Of a stretch of DNA of 33,651 bases, positions 17,501 to 24,600 are shown piece by piece; the first letter of the stretch is position 1; each line of letters starts with the position of its first letter. Source of the stretch: a virus. The stretch is taken from positions 1 through 33,651 of the IMG/VR virus record IMGVR_UViG_3300021594_000191; one strand, written 5' to 3'. Made by a program: the position numbers and the translations under genes. A model generated the notes under the pieces. That model made no database searches. It saw nothing but the letters and a program-made list of their open reading frames with translations, and was not told where the DNA came from.

Positions 17501-19798
17501 AATAACTTACCTTACTTATTAAAGCATAAAGGAACTGGTAGAGCTATGAAGGCTGTAATGGCTTGTTATGGTGTACCACAATCTATGTTGACAATAATGG
17601 AATTTGGTGGACCTCAAGACCCATCAAAAGGTGGCAGTAGTAAATTTACATTTGAAGATAGAACAGCAGCTATTTATTTAAAAGATGATTCAAATGTAAG
17701 AGTACCTTGGAAAGTTATACCTGGTGTTGGTGATTATCCAAACGCTATTGAATTTAGATTCAAACCAACATATAGACCAAATCCATCATATACATTAATT
17801 AGTGGTAGTGAATGGAGTTTGGATTTAGTTCAAACAACTGGTTCTTTTGCAAAATTAGAATTAAATTTTGGTGGTGATAAATCAACAAGTACATATTTCG
17901 ATGAACCATTTGTAAGTGGTTCTGTAACTGCATCATATTATATATCATATATTAATGATGAACCATATGCATATGGACCTGATTATAAAACAGGAAGTTT
18001 AGATTTTCCTGTTTCAACAGAATATTATTCAAATGTTTTAATTAATAGACATAATAATCCAGATTCATCTTCTTGGTTTGAAGTTTTATTGGCAACAACA
18101 AATGGTACTAGAATTACAACATTTGTTAGTATGTCACTTCAAACGGATGATACTGAATGGGAAACCGGTTCTTATTTACAAATTGGTAGTAACAACTATG
18201 AAGGTAATTTAGATGAATTCCGTTTATGGAAAACTCCTTTGTTAAGAAGTAAATTTGAAAACCATACATTATTCCCAGATGCAATTAATGGTAACTCATA
18301 TACCGCATCTACTGCTGATTTGATATTCCGTTTAGATTTTGAATATCCAAAAGATAGAACTTTAGATGTTGGTATTAAAAACGTATCAATAAATACAAGT
18401 TATGATGAACCATTTGCATCAGCAAGTATGATGTATTCGGCACCAGCGTATCCGTATCAATATACTCCATATGATAGAACTGTAACAGCTACTGTTCCAT
18501 CGTTAGGATTTACATATTCAAATAAAATACGTTTTGAATCATCATCGTTGGTTGGTGACTTATCTTATAAACAAAGAGCAACAAAAAAATCATTTGACCA
18601 AGCTCCAATAGATTCTTCCCGTTTAGGTTTATTCTTCTCTCCAATTAAGGAGTTGAATATGGATATACTAAAAGCATTTGGTGATTTCAATATTGATAAC
18701 TATATTGGTGACCCATCAGATGAATATAGAGATACATACAAACAATTAGATTTATTAAGAGGATATTACTTTGATAGATTGGATAATAGAGACATTTATG
18801 AATATATTAGATTAATAAAATATATTGATAAATCTTTATTTGAAGTATTAGCAGATTTAGCACCAGCTAGAGCTAAAATATCAAAAGGTTTATTAATTGA
18901 ACCTCACTATTTAGAAAGAAGTAAAACTAAATGGAAAAAGCCAGAATCATTAAGAAATGATTATGAAACAAATGTAAATACAGCTGATGATACTAATGTT
19001 GAATTTAATTATGCAGTTCAAGACGCATTAATAGATAATCAAGAACTAACAACATTATCTGCTGATTTACCTAACTATGATACATTTGTAGATGCGAATG
19101 ATGTAATTATTTTAGAGGGTACTAATCCTAATTATGATACTACAATATTCTATAATTTAAATGATGGACTTCAAACAGAATTTCCAACATATCCTAATAC
19201 AGGCTCTGCAAATATTTTCTGTCCAACTGGAGAAACTTTACTTGGAAGTGTCGATGTATTTACATCTACCCAAATTGGAATGGAAAGAGATTCTTTAGCA
19301 AATGCTGGATTTGGATTATACGCTAAAAAAGGTACTGGTTTGGTTAGAAATTGGGAAGGTGTGTTTGGAAATGCAGAAACAACAGGAAGTAGAAAATCAA
19401 TATTTTTAGTTAAAGAACAATATACAGAATTTGTTAATGTTCAAATATCAGGCTATCCGGTTTCTGGATACCAGCCTGGTGACCAAGTAAAATATCAAAA
19501 ACAACCTGTAACGAAATACAAATATAGAGTATCTGTATTACCTTTTAGTGGAAGTGTTCAAATTGGAAATGATGTTGCTGAAGTTCAATCAGTAAATGGA
19601 TATTTACCAACTCACTATCGTTATAAAAATAATTTAGCGGAAGGTATGCAACGTTCATTCTGGAAAGGTTCTCAACAAACTGCAGCAACTACACCCGATG
19701 GATTGGACCCAGTAGAAACATTTACAACTAATCCTAACATTCTTAGAGTGGCTAAAACTGGTAGAGGTAGTGGTGAACCAATACTTGAAGTTGATTAA
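14507..19798 (+). CDS. Giant baseplate wedge/tail protein with PEGA-like, tail protein I-like and LamG-like regions
   Basis: 1763 residues. After a Gly-rich start, residues ~91-150 resemble a PEGA carbohydrate-binding-type domain (ASILLNGSNTFQVTPH, later ITIEKQGYF). Several beta-sandwich repeats follow up to ~700. Residues ~800-1045 are mainly helical and contain WRRILNNLPYLLKHKGTGRA with YGVPQSMLTIMEFGG (~994-1035), the pattern of P2 gpI-type tail proteins that join the baseplate to fibres. Residues ~1078-1262 look like a LamG/concanavalin sandwich ending NYEGNLDEFRLWKTPL. A helical region (~1370-1480) and a beta C-terminus finish it. By size and place it is the likely counterpart of T4 gp7 or gp10, with extra domains that may contact the host surface. 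Confidence 0.75.
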   Translation: MVANNEQAFDSGFGDNTQFNNYLLNDAMPIQGVSFGGGGSASVIGSPDYGFVGVAIPTVSDTIVTTPTGGTTNIGYVPITNQGGTPNVDTQYALRITSNVKDASILLNGSNTFQVTPHVISVKLSEVLLNNIDITIEKQGYFTAEKYTLSVVANPNYNYGINVNPYESLFGYATRGLIDLSNTELTYSSTPLYTLKIDYLVDGNTQEFQYNIDERIKVLDFNQLKPVVVKEDPPIEVVNTTANVKINLQGADNSIEIVKTGISVGSNLASEVKSGTNDIILTRPASYIIKTTSSRYKIVFIEYTLTTNSNYKVTWTPDVLGDGSNWGYSPSDAGDVLNITVEEIPLAQTIDFARVSLSNPETKREYNINSKADFPIGLIKETEVSNVKIYIGQKEFNFEPSEAKQFVAVIPANTFNVIGSYKVVIVPSNSRGDGEFVELTINVVDESYVGIPDIRNIVYPSELFGPDYVGTNVNFSISYDSVNTDYVRIYKAGSDKYIKAVSSGKVDLNFQELLKFDGNSTFEDTDKISITLKLVPYNEQGKEVVIGKAELITINFDKGDLTIPRDIAISRIIEGFVNQFDDSVFVTDTSKYLTHLLHLGKGDNKVITTWTGHNSSLILKLYEPLPTSVQPNQQVWISKLQANPIVETITISGVDTSFCPPLKGPNFSLEADNGIGFKVFDELIASGSQTSTDLINKFAEQNTIDTEKLNIQYVSGSDYVWENFVHFGSGEERANNFYYKLKVLENLTTKYKELYADTFTPPYETLQASLLTEDAGGAGTPEIDGGEDILTEDSLYSLNWEVYQQKGLSQTEELEALATKINNLVRSFDGFEKWLYKTEHPLAFPKENYVAPNGNVFRVIRSWQNAASISWLNFASNSGALFDVDNPHSMKNNMPEYLVEDYENDEFLLFLDMIGQHFDILWCYINALKANKNLEHKQDIGISNAMIYQMLDSLGWRGKRAFDSQFLWEYAFGTTQDGGYKYGRSLEDANNEVWRRILNNLPYLLKHKGTGRAMKAVMACYGVPQSMLTIMEFGGPQDPSKGGSSKFTFEDRTAAIYLKDDSNVRVPWKVIPGVGDYPNAIEFRFKPTYRPNPSYTLISGSEWSLDLVQTTGSFAKLELNFGGDKSTSTYFDEPFVSGSVTASYYISYINDEPYAYGPDYKTGSLDFPVSTEYYSNVLINRHNNPDSSSWFEVLLATTNGTRITTFVSMSLQTDDTEWETGSYLQIGSNNYEGNLDEFRLWKTPLLRSKFENHTLFPDAINGNSYTASTADLIFRLDFEYPKDRTLDVGIKNVSINTSYDEPFASASMMYSAPAYPYQYTPYDRTVTATVPSLGFTYSNKIRFESSSLVGDLSYKQRATKKSFDQAPIDSSRLGLFFSPIKELNMDILKAFGDFNIDNYIGDPSDEYRDTYKQLDLLRGYYFDRLDNRDIYEYIRLIKYIDKSLFEVLADLAPARAKISKGLLIEPHYLERSKTKWKKPESLRNDYETNVNTADDTNVEFNYAVQDALIDNQELTTLSADLPNYDTFVDANDVIILEGTNPNYDTTIFYNLNDGLQTEFPTYPNTGSANIFCPTGETLLGSVDVFTSTQIGMERDSLANAGFGLYAKKGTGLVRNWEGVFGNAETTGSRKSIFLVKEQYTEFVNVQISGYPVSGYQPGDQVKYQKQPVTKYKYRVSVLPFSGSVQIGNDVAEVQSVNGYLPTHYRYKNNLAEGMQRSFWKGSQQTAATTPDGLDPVETFTTNPNILRVAKTGRGSGEPILEVD

Positions 19799-19820
19799 GA
19801 TTGAAAATAATAAATGGTTA

Positions 19821-19828
19821 TATTTATT
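19821..19828 (+). promoter_or_regulatory. TATTTATT late-promoter-like motif
   Basis: GTTATATTTATTTTAG lies in the 61-nt gap between the giant wedge gene and the ATG at 19860, with 31 nt of spacing to the start. It would drive the two-gene unit that ends at the hairpin terminator at 21763-21784. Confidence 0.5.
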
Positions 19829-19859
19829 TTAGAAATAAAGCATTAAAAAACAATATCAA

Positions 19860-20486
19860 ATGGCATATTTAGATAATACCGAAATAACAGTAGATGCAAT
19901 TCTTACCAAAAAAGGAAGACAAAAATTAGCATCTGGTCAATCTTTGAACATTACAAAGTTCGCTTTGGGTGATGATGAGATTGATTATACATTATATGAG
20001 CCAGCACACCCAAAAGGTTCGGCTTATTATGATTCCGCAATTAGAGCAATTCCTGTAACTGAAGCATCACCTGATGAAACTCAAGTATTGAGATATAAAT
20101 TGGTGACTCTTCCAAAAGGAACAACACAAATCCCAACTGTAAGATTGGGTGTACCTTCAATAGCTGTAAATCAAACTGAAGGTGGTGTAGGATTAACTCC
20201 AACAACATCTCCATCAGGAAATACAAACGCAGGTTACACTGTTGTATTAGCAGACCAAAGAGCTGGTACTGTAGTTGCTACTAGAGGAGCTACAAGCGGA
20301 AATGGTACTGTGCCTGTATTCTTAGGTGAAGAAATTACAACAACTGCACAAGTAGTTAGTGGTTTAGAATTTAGATTCACACCGAATCCAAACTTAACAA
20401 TTGATGTTGCAACTACATTGACAGTTTATGGTAATGAAACTGGTGGTTCTCAAACTATACCTGTAACCGTAACATATAAAGCATAA
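19860..20486 (+). CDS. Conserved tail structural protein of unknown function
   Basis: 208 residues. The N-terminal ~85 residues are a compact domain that I recall from many uncultured T4-like phages: AYLDNTEITVDAILTKKGRQ, then ITKFALGDDEIDYTLYEP, then an HP-x-GS-A-YYDS turn and an acidic PDETQVLRYKL. The C-terminal part (~95-208) is a Thr/Val/Gly-rich beta domain (NLTIDVATTLTVYGN and PVTVTYKA), like an Ig-type or fibre-tip module. No enzymatic motif. Its place between baseplate and further tail proteins suggests a peripheral baseplate or fibre-attachment part. Confidence 0.7.
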   Translation: MAYLDNTEITVDAILTKKGRQKLASGQSLNITKFALGDDEIDYTLYEPAHPKGSAYYDSAIRAIPVTEASPDETQVLRYKLVTLPKGTTQIPTVRLGVPSIAVNQTEGGVGLTPTTSPSGNTNAGYTVVLADQRAGTVVATRGATSGNGTVPVFLGEEITTTAQVVSGLEFRFTPNPNLTIDVATTLTVYGNETGGSQTIPVTVTYKA

Positions 20487-20499
20487 AAAGATATAAAAA

Positions 20500-21738
20500 A
20501 TGGCATTAATTACAGACCCTAATATAACCGCCCAAATTAGAGATTTAGCTAATACGGGTACGGTAGATTCAAACCAATTAGTAACATTACTTAATAGTGT
20601 TCTACCAGCTGGTCAACAAATAGCAACTAATGCTGGTGTTACCAATGGTATCTATAAAAGATTTGGTGATTTCGATAAAGTAAACGCAAAAGTTGAAGTT
20701 GTAACAACTGGACTTTGGACTGGAGATTCTGGTTCATTGGGCAATATTTACACTTCATCTGCACAAATGTTAGGAACAAGCGGATACTATTATACCAATG
20801 TGTATGATTATAACCCTGTTGCTTACGCTGATTCTGCGGAAATACAATTTGCTATTGCATATGGACATGTTAATGGTAGTGGTTCTATGAACCTTGCCGA
20901 TAACGATAATGCACTTATGGCAACTAAAGCAACATACGCTCAGTATCGTTCAATGTTGTTAGACCCAACTGATACTAAATTCTCATTTGAAAATACATCT
21001 GGAATCGCAACTGATGCAAACGGAATTTATGTAATAAACATCGCTAGAGGAAGATTCAGAGAAAAAATGGATGCTGGTAACTGGTCAATGAAAGTAGCTG
21101 GTTCTAACGGTACGTTTACATTCATTGATAATAGTGGTAAGAAATTTGGTGATGACTTAGGTTTAAGTGGTAGAACATTTAAAGTTGTTTCTGGTTCTTT
21201 AAATTTAGGAACTGAAAATGAAGCAACAATAAATACCACTACCGATGCTACAACTGGAGAAGGATATGGTTTATTCTATCCTGATAGAGGAGTTATAGTT
21301 CTTAACGCAAAAGCAATTGGTTCTACTGTTGGAACATTAACGGCATTTAGAGCATATACTAAAGATGGCACTTATTTATTAAGTGGTAGTTTAAGTGGCT
21401 CTCATGCACAGGATAGAGAACAATTTAATCACTTAAGATTAGTAAAAGCTATTGAAGCAGGTGGTGATTTTGAAGCACGTAGAACTGAAAACATTTCTAC
21501 TCAACACTTCTTTGTAAGAGCAACAAATAGAGAATTTAACTATTCTAATAATCCTACTTACATAGATGCTGATGGATTCTTTGTAGAATCTACATTTGAA
21601 ACTGACCCACAAACTTATATTACAACTATCGGTTTGTATAATGATTCAAATGAATTATTAGCAGTTGCAAAAACATCCCAACCAATAGTTAAATCTTTTG
21701 ATAAGGAAGTATTGATTAAAGTTAAATTATCATTCTAA
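20500..21738 (+). CDS. Tail structural protein sharing a C-terminal domain with the gene at 21820
   Basis: 412 residues. The N-terminal ~60 residues are helical with Asn/Gln, followed by a Gly/Ser/Tyr-rich beta protein. Residues ~215-280 include FKVVSGSLNLGTENEATINT and GLFYPDRGVIVLNAKAI. The C-terminus (~340-412) contains FFVRATNREFNYSNNPTYI, then TTIGLYNDSNELLAVAKTSQ, a block found again in the protein at 21820. These blocks suggest a common polymerisation or docking module. It follows 13 nt after the previous gene and is closed by a strong terminator 25 nt after its stop, so 19860-21738 is a discrete unit. The specific T4 counterpart is not recognised. Confidence 0.7.
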   Translation: MALITDPNITAQIRDLANTGTVDSNQLVTLLNSVLPAGQQIATNAGVTNGIYKRFGDFDKVNAKVEVVTTGLWTGDSGSLGNIYTSSAQMLGTSGYYYTNVYDYNPVAYADSAEIQFAIAYGHVNGSGSMNLADNDNALMATKATYAQYRSMLLDPTDTKFSFENTSGIATDANGIYVINIARGRFREKMDAGNWSMKVAGSNGTFTFIDNSGKKFGDDLGLSGRTFKVVSGSLNLGTENEATINTTTDATTGEGYGLFYPDRGVIVLNAKAIGSTVGTLTAFRAYTKDGTYLLSGSLSGSHAQDREQFNHLRLVKAIEAGGDFEARRTENISTQHFFVRATNREFNYSNNPTYIDADGFFVESTFETDPQTYITTIGLYNDSNELLAVAKTSQPIVKSFDKEVLIKVKLSF

Positions 21739-21762
21739 TAAAAAATGAACTTTAAATAAGAT

Positions 21763-21784
21763 AAACCCCCGAAAGGGGGTTTTT
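21763..21784 (+). terminator. Rho-independent terminator
   Basis: A perfect 8-bp stem AAACCCCC/GGGGGTTT with a GAAA tetraloop, followed by a T-run, begins 24 nt after the stop at 21738. It is the strongest GC-rich hairpin visible in this AT-rich window and closes the 19860-21738 unit just before the next late-type motif. Confidence 0.93.
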
Positions 21785-21795
21785 CATTTGAGAAA

Positions 21796-21803
21796 TATTT
21801 ATA
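21796..21803 (+). promoter_or_regulatory. TATTTATA late-promoter-like motif
   Basis: GAAATATTTATATAA lies 12 nt after the terminator T-run and 16 nt before the ATG at 21820. Its place directly between a terminator and a gene is the clearest support for the motif being a promoter element. Confidence 0.6.
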
Positions 21804-21819
21804 TAAAATAAAAAAGTAG

Positions 21820-22761
21820 ATGTTTAAAGAAATTCCAAAATCAGATATTATAACAAGACCAATGAAGGTCTATAAGGAATGGAGTTTGGATGAAAACGAT
21901 GTATATCCTATCTTTGGCGAAAATCCAAATAGTACTCTTATTGATATAGAATCTGATGAAAAGAGTCAAGGTTTTGTAAAAAAGGTAATATACGAATCAA
22001 TAAAATCCCAATTTTATACAAATCCAGCAACTGCTTCTATATTAACTGAAGTTGGTAAAAGAAAATCTTATGCATCATCCGATGAAAGAATATTAAGAGA
22101 TGATATTGCTGTATTTTCTATACCACAAAAATATTATGGAGAAGGTATTAAAGTTGGAACTTTGACATTAGAGGATGAGCAAAGTGGTAAATTATACACA
22201 GATGATGGATATTCTAATATTTTAGATTCTGGTAGTAATATAGCTGGAAATATTTTTTACGATAGAGGACTTGTAGTTTTGACTAGAGATATTGTGAGTG
22301 GGTCAATACTATCACAGTTTACATTGAATTATCGTTCAACTACAACTATCTACGAAAATGAAATATTTGTATCTGTTTTAGAAAGTGAATTTAATGTATC
22401 ACAAAATCCAACTGCTGTATATGAAGATGGTGGTTCTCGAAAATTGCAAATAATTCAAAGACCCGGTTCAACAAAAGTTGGAGATTTAGTTACATCATCA
22501 TTTTATGATTCTGGAATTAGATGGATTAAAGGTCACAAACATCCTTTCCAATCTAGTTTAAATCCTGCTAAATTTGCTAGTTTTGATGAATATGATTATA
22601 GTTCATCATTAGACCCTACTGGTTCTTATTTAGCTCCGTTTATTACAACAATTGGACTTTATGATGATAATTTGGATATGGTTGCTGTGGCTAAATTACC
22701 ACAACCAATTAAATGTTTACCAGATTATCCTTTAAATTTCATTGTTCGTTTTGACACATAA
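21820..22761 (+). CDS. Tail structural protein, paralogue of the C-terminal half of the 20500 product
   Basis: 313 residues. N-terminal ~90 residues are mixed helix and strand (IPKSDIITRPMKVYKEWSLD). Residues ~110-185 include LTLEDEQSGKLYTDDGYSNI and IFYDRGLVVLTRDI, which parallels the GLFYPDRGVIVL segment of the protein at 20500. The C-terminus has IFVSVLESEFNVSQNPTAVY and TTIGLYDDNLDMVAVAKLPQ, then P-I-K, the same module in the same order. The two genes are thus related by duplication, or share a repeated building block. This one has its own late-type motif and forms a single-gene unit. A baseplate or tail location is likely; the exact part is unknown. Confidence 0.7.
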   Translation: MFKEIPKSDIITRPMKVYKEWSLDENDVYPIFGENPNSTLIDIESDEKSQGFVKKVIYESIKSQFYTNPATASILTEVGKRKSYASSDERILRDDIAVFSIPQKYYGEGIKVGTLTLEDEQSGKLYTDDGYSNILDSGSNIAGNIFYDRGLVVLTRDIVSGSILSQFTLNYRSTTTIYENEIFVSVLESEFNVSQNPTAVYEDGGSRKLQIIQRPGSTKVGDLVTSSFYDSGIRWIKGHKHPFQSSLNPAKFASFDEYDYSSSLDPTGSYLAPFITTIGLYDDNLDMVAVAKLPQPIKCLPDYPLNFIVRFDT

Positions 22762-22766
22762 GGTTA

Positions 22767-22774
22767 TATTTATA
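22767..22774 (+). promoter_or_regulatory. TATTTATA late-promoter-like motif
   Basis: GGTTATATTTATATTAG lies 5 nt after the previous stop, with 23 nt to the ATG at 22798. It resembles the copy at 19821, including the GGTTA just upstream. It should drive 22798-23613. Confidence 0.5.
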
Positions 22775-22797
22775 TTAGTAAACAATAATACAAAACA

Positions 22798-22989
22798 ATG
22801 GCAAGTATCTTAGAAATGTACGAAAAATCACTTCCAAAAACTGGTAAAGCTGATACTAAAGGTGGTGATAAAACTAAAATAGAAGCTGATGGTGGTTTAA
22901 ATTTATCTAAAGATGAGAAGAAACTATCAAAAGCTAGAGGTGGCGCGTTAAACGAAAAGAAGTATTCTGATAGCGTTACAAAAAAGTAA
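22798..22989 (+). CDS. Small charged phage protein, unknown function
   Basis: 63 residues. MASILEMYEKSLPKTGK at the N-terminus, then a low-complexity Lys/Asp/Gly stretch, then LSKDEKKLSKARGGALNEKK and a Lys-rich end. It is very hydrophilic and probably disordered, with a short helix at the start. From memory, sequences of this style occur as small hypotheticals in related uncultured phages, which supports a real gene. It is followed 3 nt later by the GIY-YIG-type gene. No function can be assigned. Confidence 0.65.
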   Translation: MASILEMYEKSLPKTGKADTKGGDKTKIEADGGLNLSKDEKKLSKARGGALNEKKYSDSVTKK

Positions 22990-22992
22990 TCA

Positions 22993-23400
22993 ATGTCTTG
23001 GAAATTTAAGGGAAATATTGTTACAGAAGAAAACACTCCAGAGGGTGCGATTGGTTTTGTCTATAAGATTGTACATACACCAACTGGTAAATTTTACATT
23101 GGTAAAAAATCACTCACTTCAACTCGCCGTTTGAAACCCCTAAAGGGTAAGGTTCGTAAAAGAGTAGTAAAGAAAGCTTCTGATTGGGAGAAGTATTATT
23201 CATCAAACGAATGGATTAAAAATGAAGTAAAAGAAGGTAGAGAAGGTGATTTTGAAAGAGAAATTATTCAATTCTGCTTTAGTAAAAAATCATTAACATA
23301 TTGGGAAGTTTGGTGGCAGTTCAAATTAGATGTATTGGCTAACCCTCAATCTATTAATGAAAATTTAATGGGTAAATTTTTCCGAAAGGATATATATTAA
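22993..23400 (+). CDS. GIY-YIG-type endonuclease, Seg-like
   Basis: 135 residues. The catalytic-domain opening is GFVYKIVHTPTGKFYIGKKS at ~21-40, a G-[FY]-V-Y...Y-I-G variant of the GIY-YIG motif. A basic stretch (~45-65) follows, then SDWEKYYSSNEW and an acidic helix with FEREIIQFC, then a YWEVWWQF segment and a C-terminal NENLMGKFF. The basic, short, single-domain form fits T4 Seg/phage-type nucleases that make site-specific cuts. It lies between the structural and replication blocks, a typical spot for a homing-type enzyme, yet it is co-transcribed with its neighbours. No separate DNA-binding domain is seen. It could be a stand-alone repair or host-DNA-degrading nuclease instead. Confidence 0.7.
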   Translation: MSWKFKGNIVTEENTPEGAIGFVYKIVHTPTGKFYIGKKSLTSTRRLKPLKGKVRKRVVKKASDWEKYYSSNEWIKNEVKEGREGDFEREIIQFCFSKKSLTYWEVWWQFKLDVLANPQSINENLMGKFFRKDIY

Positions 23401-23412
23401 TAAACAAACGTT

Positions 23413-23613
23413 ATGAACATTCAAGAAATTTGTAAAAAGTATGGTATTTCAGATGCATACCTAAACTCAAAAGATGATGCACATGCTATCGCAGCTGCAT
23501 CTCTTATAGACCTTAAAGGTATGGTCTTAAATAATACACCAAGAGAACAAATAGCTAATAAATTACAATTCTTAGCTGATTTCCTTAATGATGTAAAGAA
23601 TTCATCGTATTAA
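23413..23613 (+). CDS. Small helical protein, unknown function
   Basis: 66 residues. MNIQEICKKYGISDAYLNSK resembles a helix-turn-helix start, followed by DDAHAIAAASLIDLKGM and a last amphipathic helix (IANKLQFLADFLNDVK). All helical and mildly acidic. It is preceded by 12 nt after the nuclease gene and followed by the host-type promoter of the primase unit, so it ends the 22798-23613 unit. A regulatory or inhibitor role is possible but there is no direct evidence. Confidence 0.6.
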   Translation: MNIQEICKKYGISDAYLNSKDDAHAIAAASLIDLKGMVLNNTPREQIANKLQFLADFLNDVKNSSY

Positions 23614-23614
23614 T

Positions 23615-23645
23615 TTGGTTATATCAGATAATTTTCGTATATTTG
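23615..23645 (+). promoter_or_regulatory. Bacteroidetes-type sigma promoter for the replication island
   Basis: TTG at 23615-23617, a 20-bp spacer, and TATATTTG at 23638-23645, matching the Bacteroidetes consensus TTG-N(~19-21)-TAnnTTTG. The primase ATG lies 19 nt downstream, leaving a short leader. Unlike the other gaps it lacks the TATTTATA motif, which suggests recognition by the host sigma factor and early or middle expression. Confidence 0.7.
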
Positions 23646-23664
23646 TGATAATAATATCCAAAAT

Positions 23665-24600
23665 ATGCTATCTGGTAAGAACAAATTAAAAATAATCACC
23701 ATATTAGACTCGGCATTGGGAGTGGGTTCATCTTTGAAAGGAAATGAACAGGCACACCATTGTCCATTTTGTAATCACCATAAAAAGAAGCTACAAATCA
23801 ATTTAGATACTCAAAGATGGCATTGTTGGGTATGTGATTCCAAAGGTAGAAGTATTCAATCCCTTCTTCGCAAACTCAATGTAGATTTGAGGGATATTGC
23901 AGTTGTAAAGGATGTATATGGCGATGAGCCTGAATATGATACAAAAGAGGAATTTGTAGCAAAATTACAATTACCAAAAGAGTTCAAGCAATTATATTTC
24001 AAACCAAAAGGTATCAATCCTTTGTATAATCAAGCATTACACTATTTAAATAAAAGAGGTATCACAAAAGCTGATATTGTTAAATACAATATTGGATATT
24101 GTGAAGATGGCCTTTATGGTGGTAGAGTTATCATTCCTTCTTATGATGAGAGTGGTGACTTAAATTACTTTGTAGCTCGTTCATTCTATGAAGATGAGAA
24201 AATGAAGTATAAGAATCCACCAATTAGTAGAGATGTAATTGTATTTGAGAATATGATTAATTGGAACGAACCAATCACATTAGTTGAGGGAGTATTTGAT
24301 TCCTTCTCAGTCAAAAGAAATGTAATTCCATTGTTGGGTAAATTCTTACTCAGCAAACTCAAAAATAAAATTATGGAAAAGGGTGTTAAGGATGTAACTA
24401 TTATGTTAGATTCTGATGCCGTAGATGATTCCACAAAACATACTGAATGGTTTCAAAAGAATGGAATCAAAGTAAAGAATATTATTCCAACTGATAAAGA
24501 TGCTGGTGAAATGGGATTTCAAAAAGTAAACGAACTATTGAAAGGAGCTAAAGAAACTACATGGGATGATTTGGTTCTTTCAAAACTAAATAATATATGA
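23665..24600 (+). CDS. DNA primase, DnaG/gp61-type
   Basis: 311 residues (T4 gp61 has 342). An N-terminal zinc-ribbon is evident: H32-C33-P-F-C36 and H53-C54-W-V-C57, the primase template-recognition finger. The catalytic TOPRIM domain shows E208-G (LVEGVFDSFSV) and D249-S-D251 (MLDSDA), the acidic metal ligands. A helix-rich segment (~85-125) lies between, with YGGRVIIPSYDESG as the start of the RNA-polymerase core. It makes RNA primers for lagging-strand synthesis at the phage fork. It overlaps the next gene by 4 nt (ATGA), so primase and recombination nuclease are coupled. No helicase domain is attached. Confidence 0.92.
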   Translation: MLSGKNKLKIITILDSALGVGSSLKGNEQAHHCPFCNHHKKKLQINLDTQRWHCWVCDSKGRSIQSLLRKLNVDLRDIAVVKDVYGDEPEYDTKEEFVAKLQLPKEFKQLYFKPKGINPLYNQALHYLNKRGITKADIVKYNIGYCEDGLYGGRVIIPSYDESGDLNYFVARSFYEDEKMKYKNPPISRDVIVFENMINWNEPITLVEGVFDSFSVKRNVIPLLGKFLLSKLKNKIMEKGVKDVTIMLDSDAVDDSTKHTEWFQKNGIKVKNIIPTDKDAGEMGFQKVNELLKGAKETTWDDLVLSKLNNI

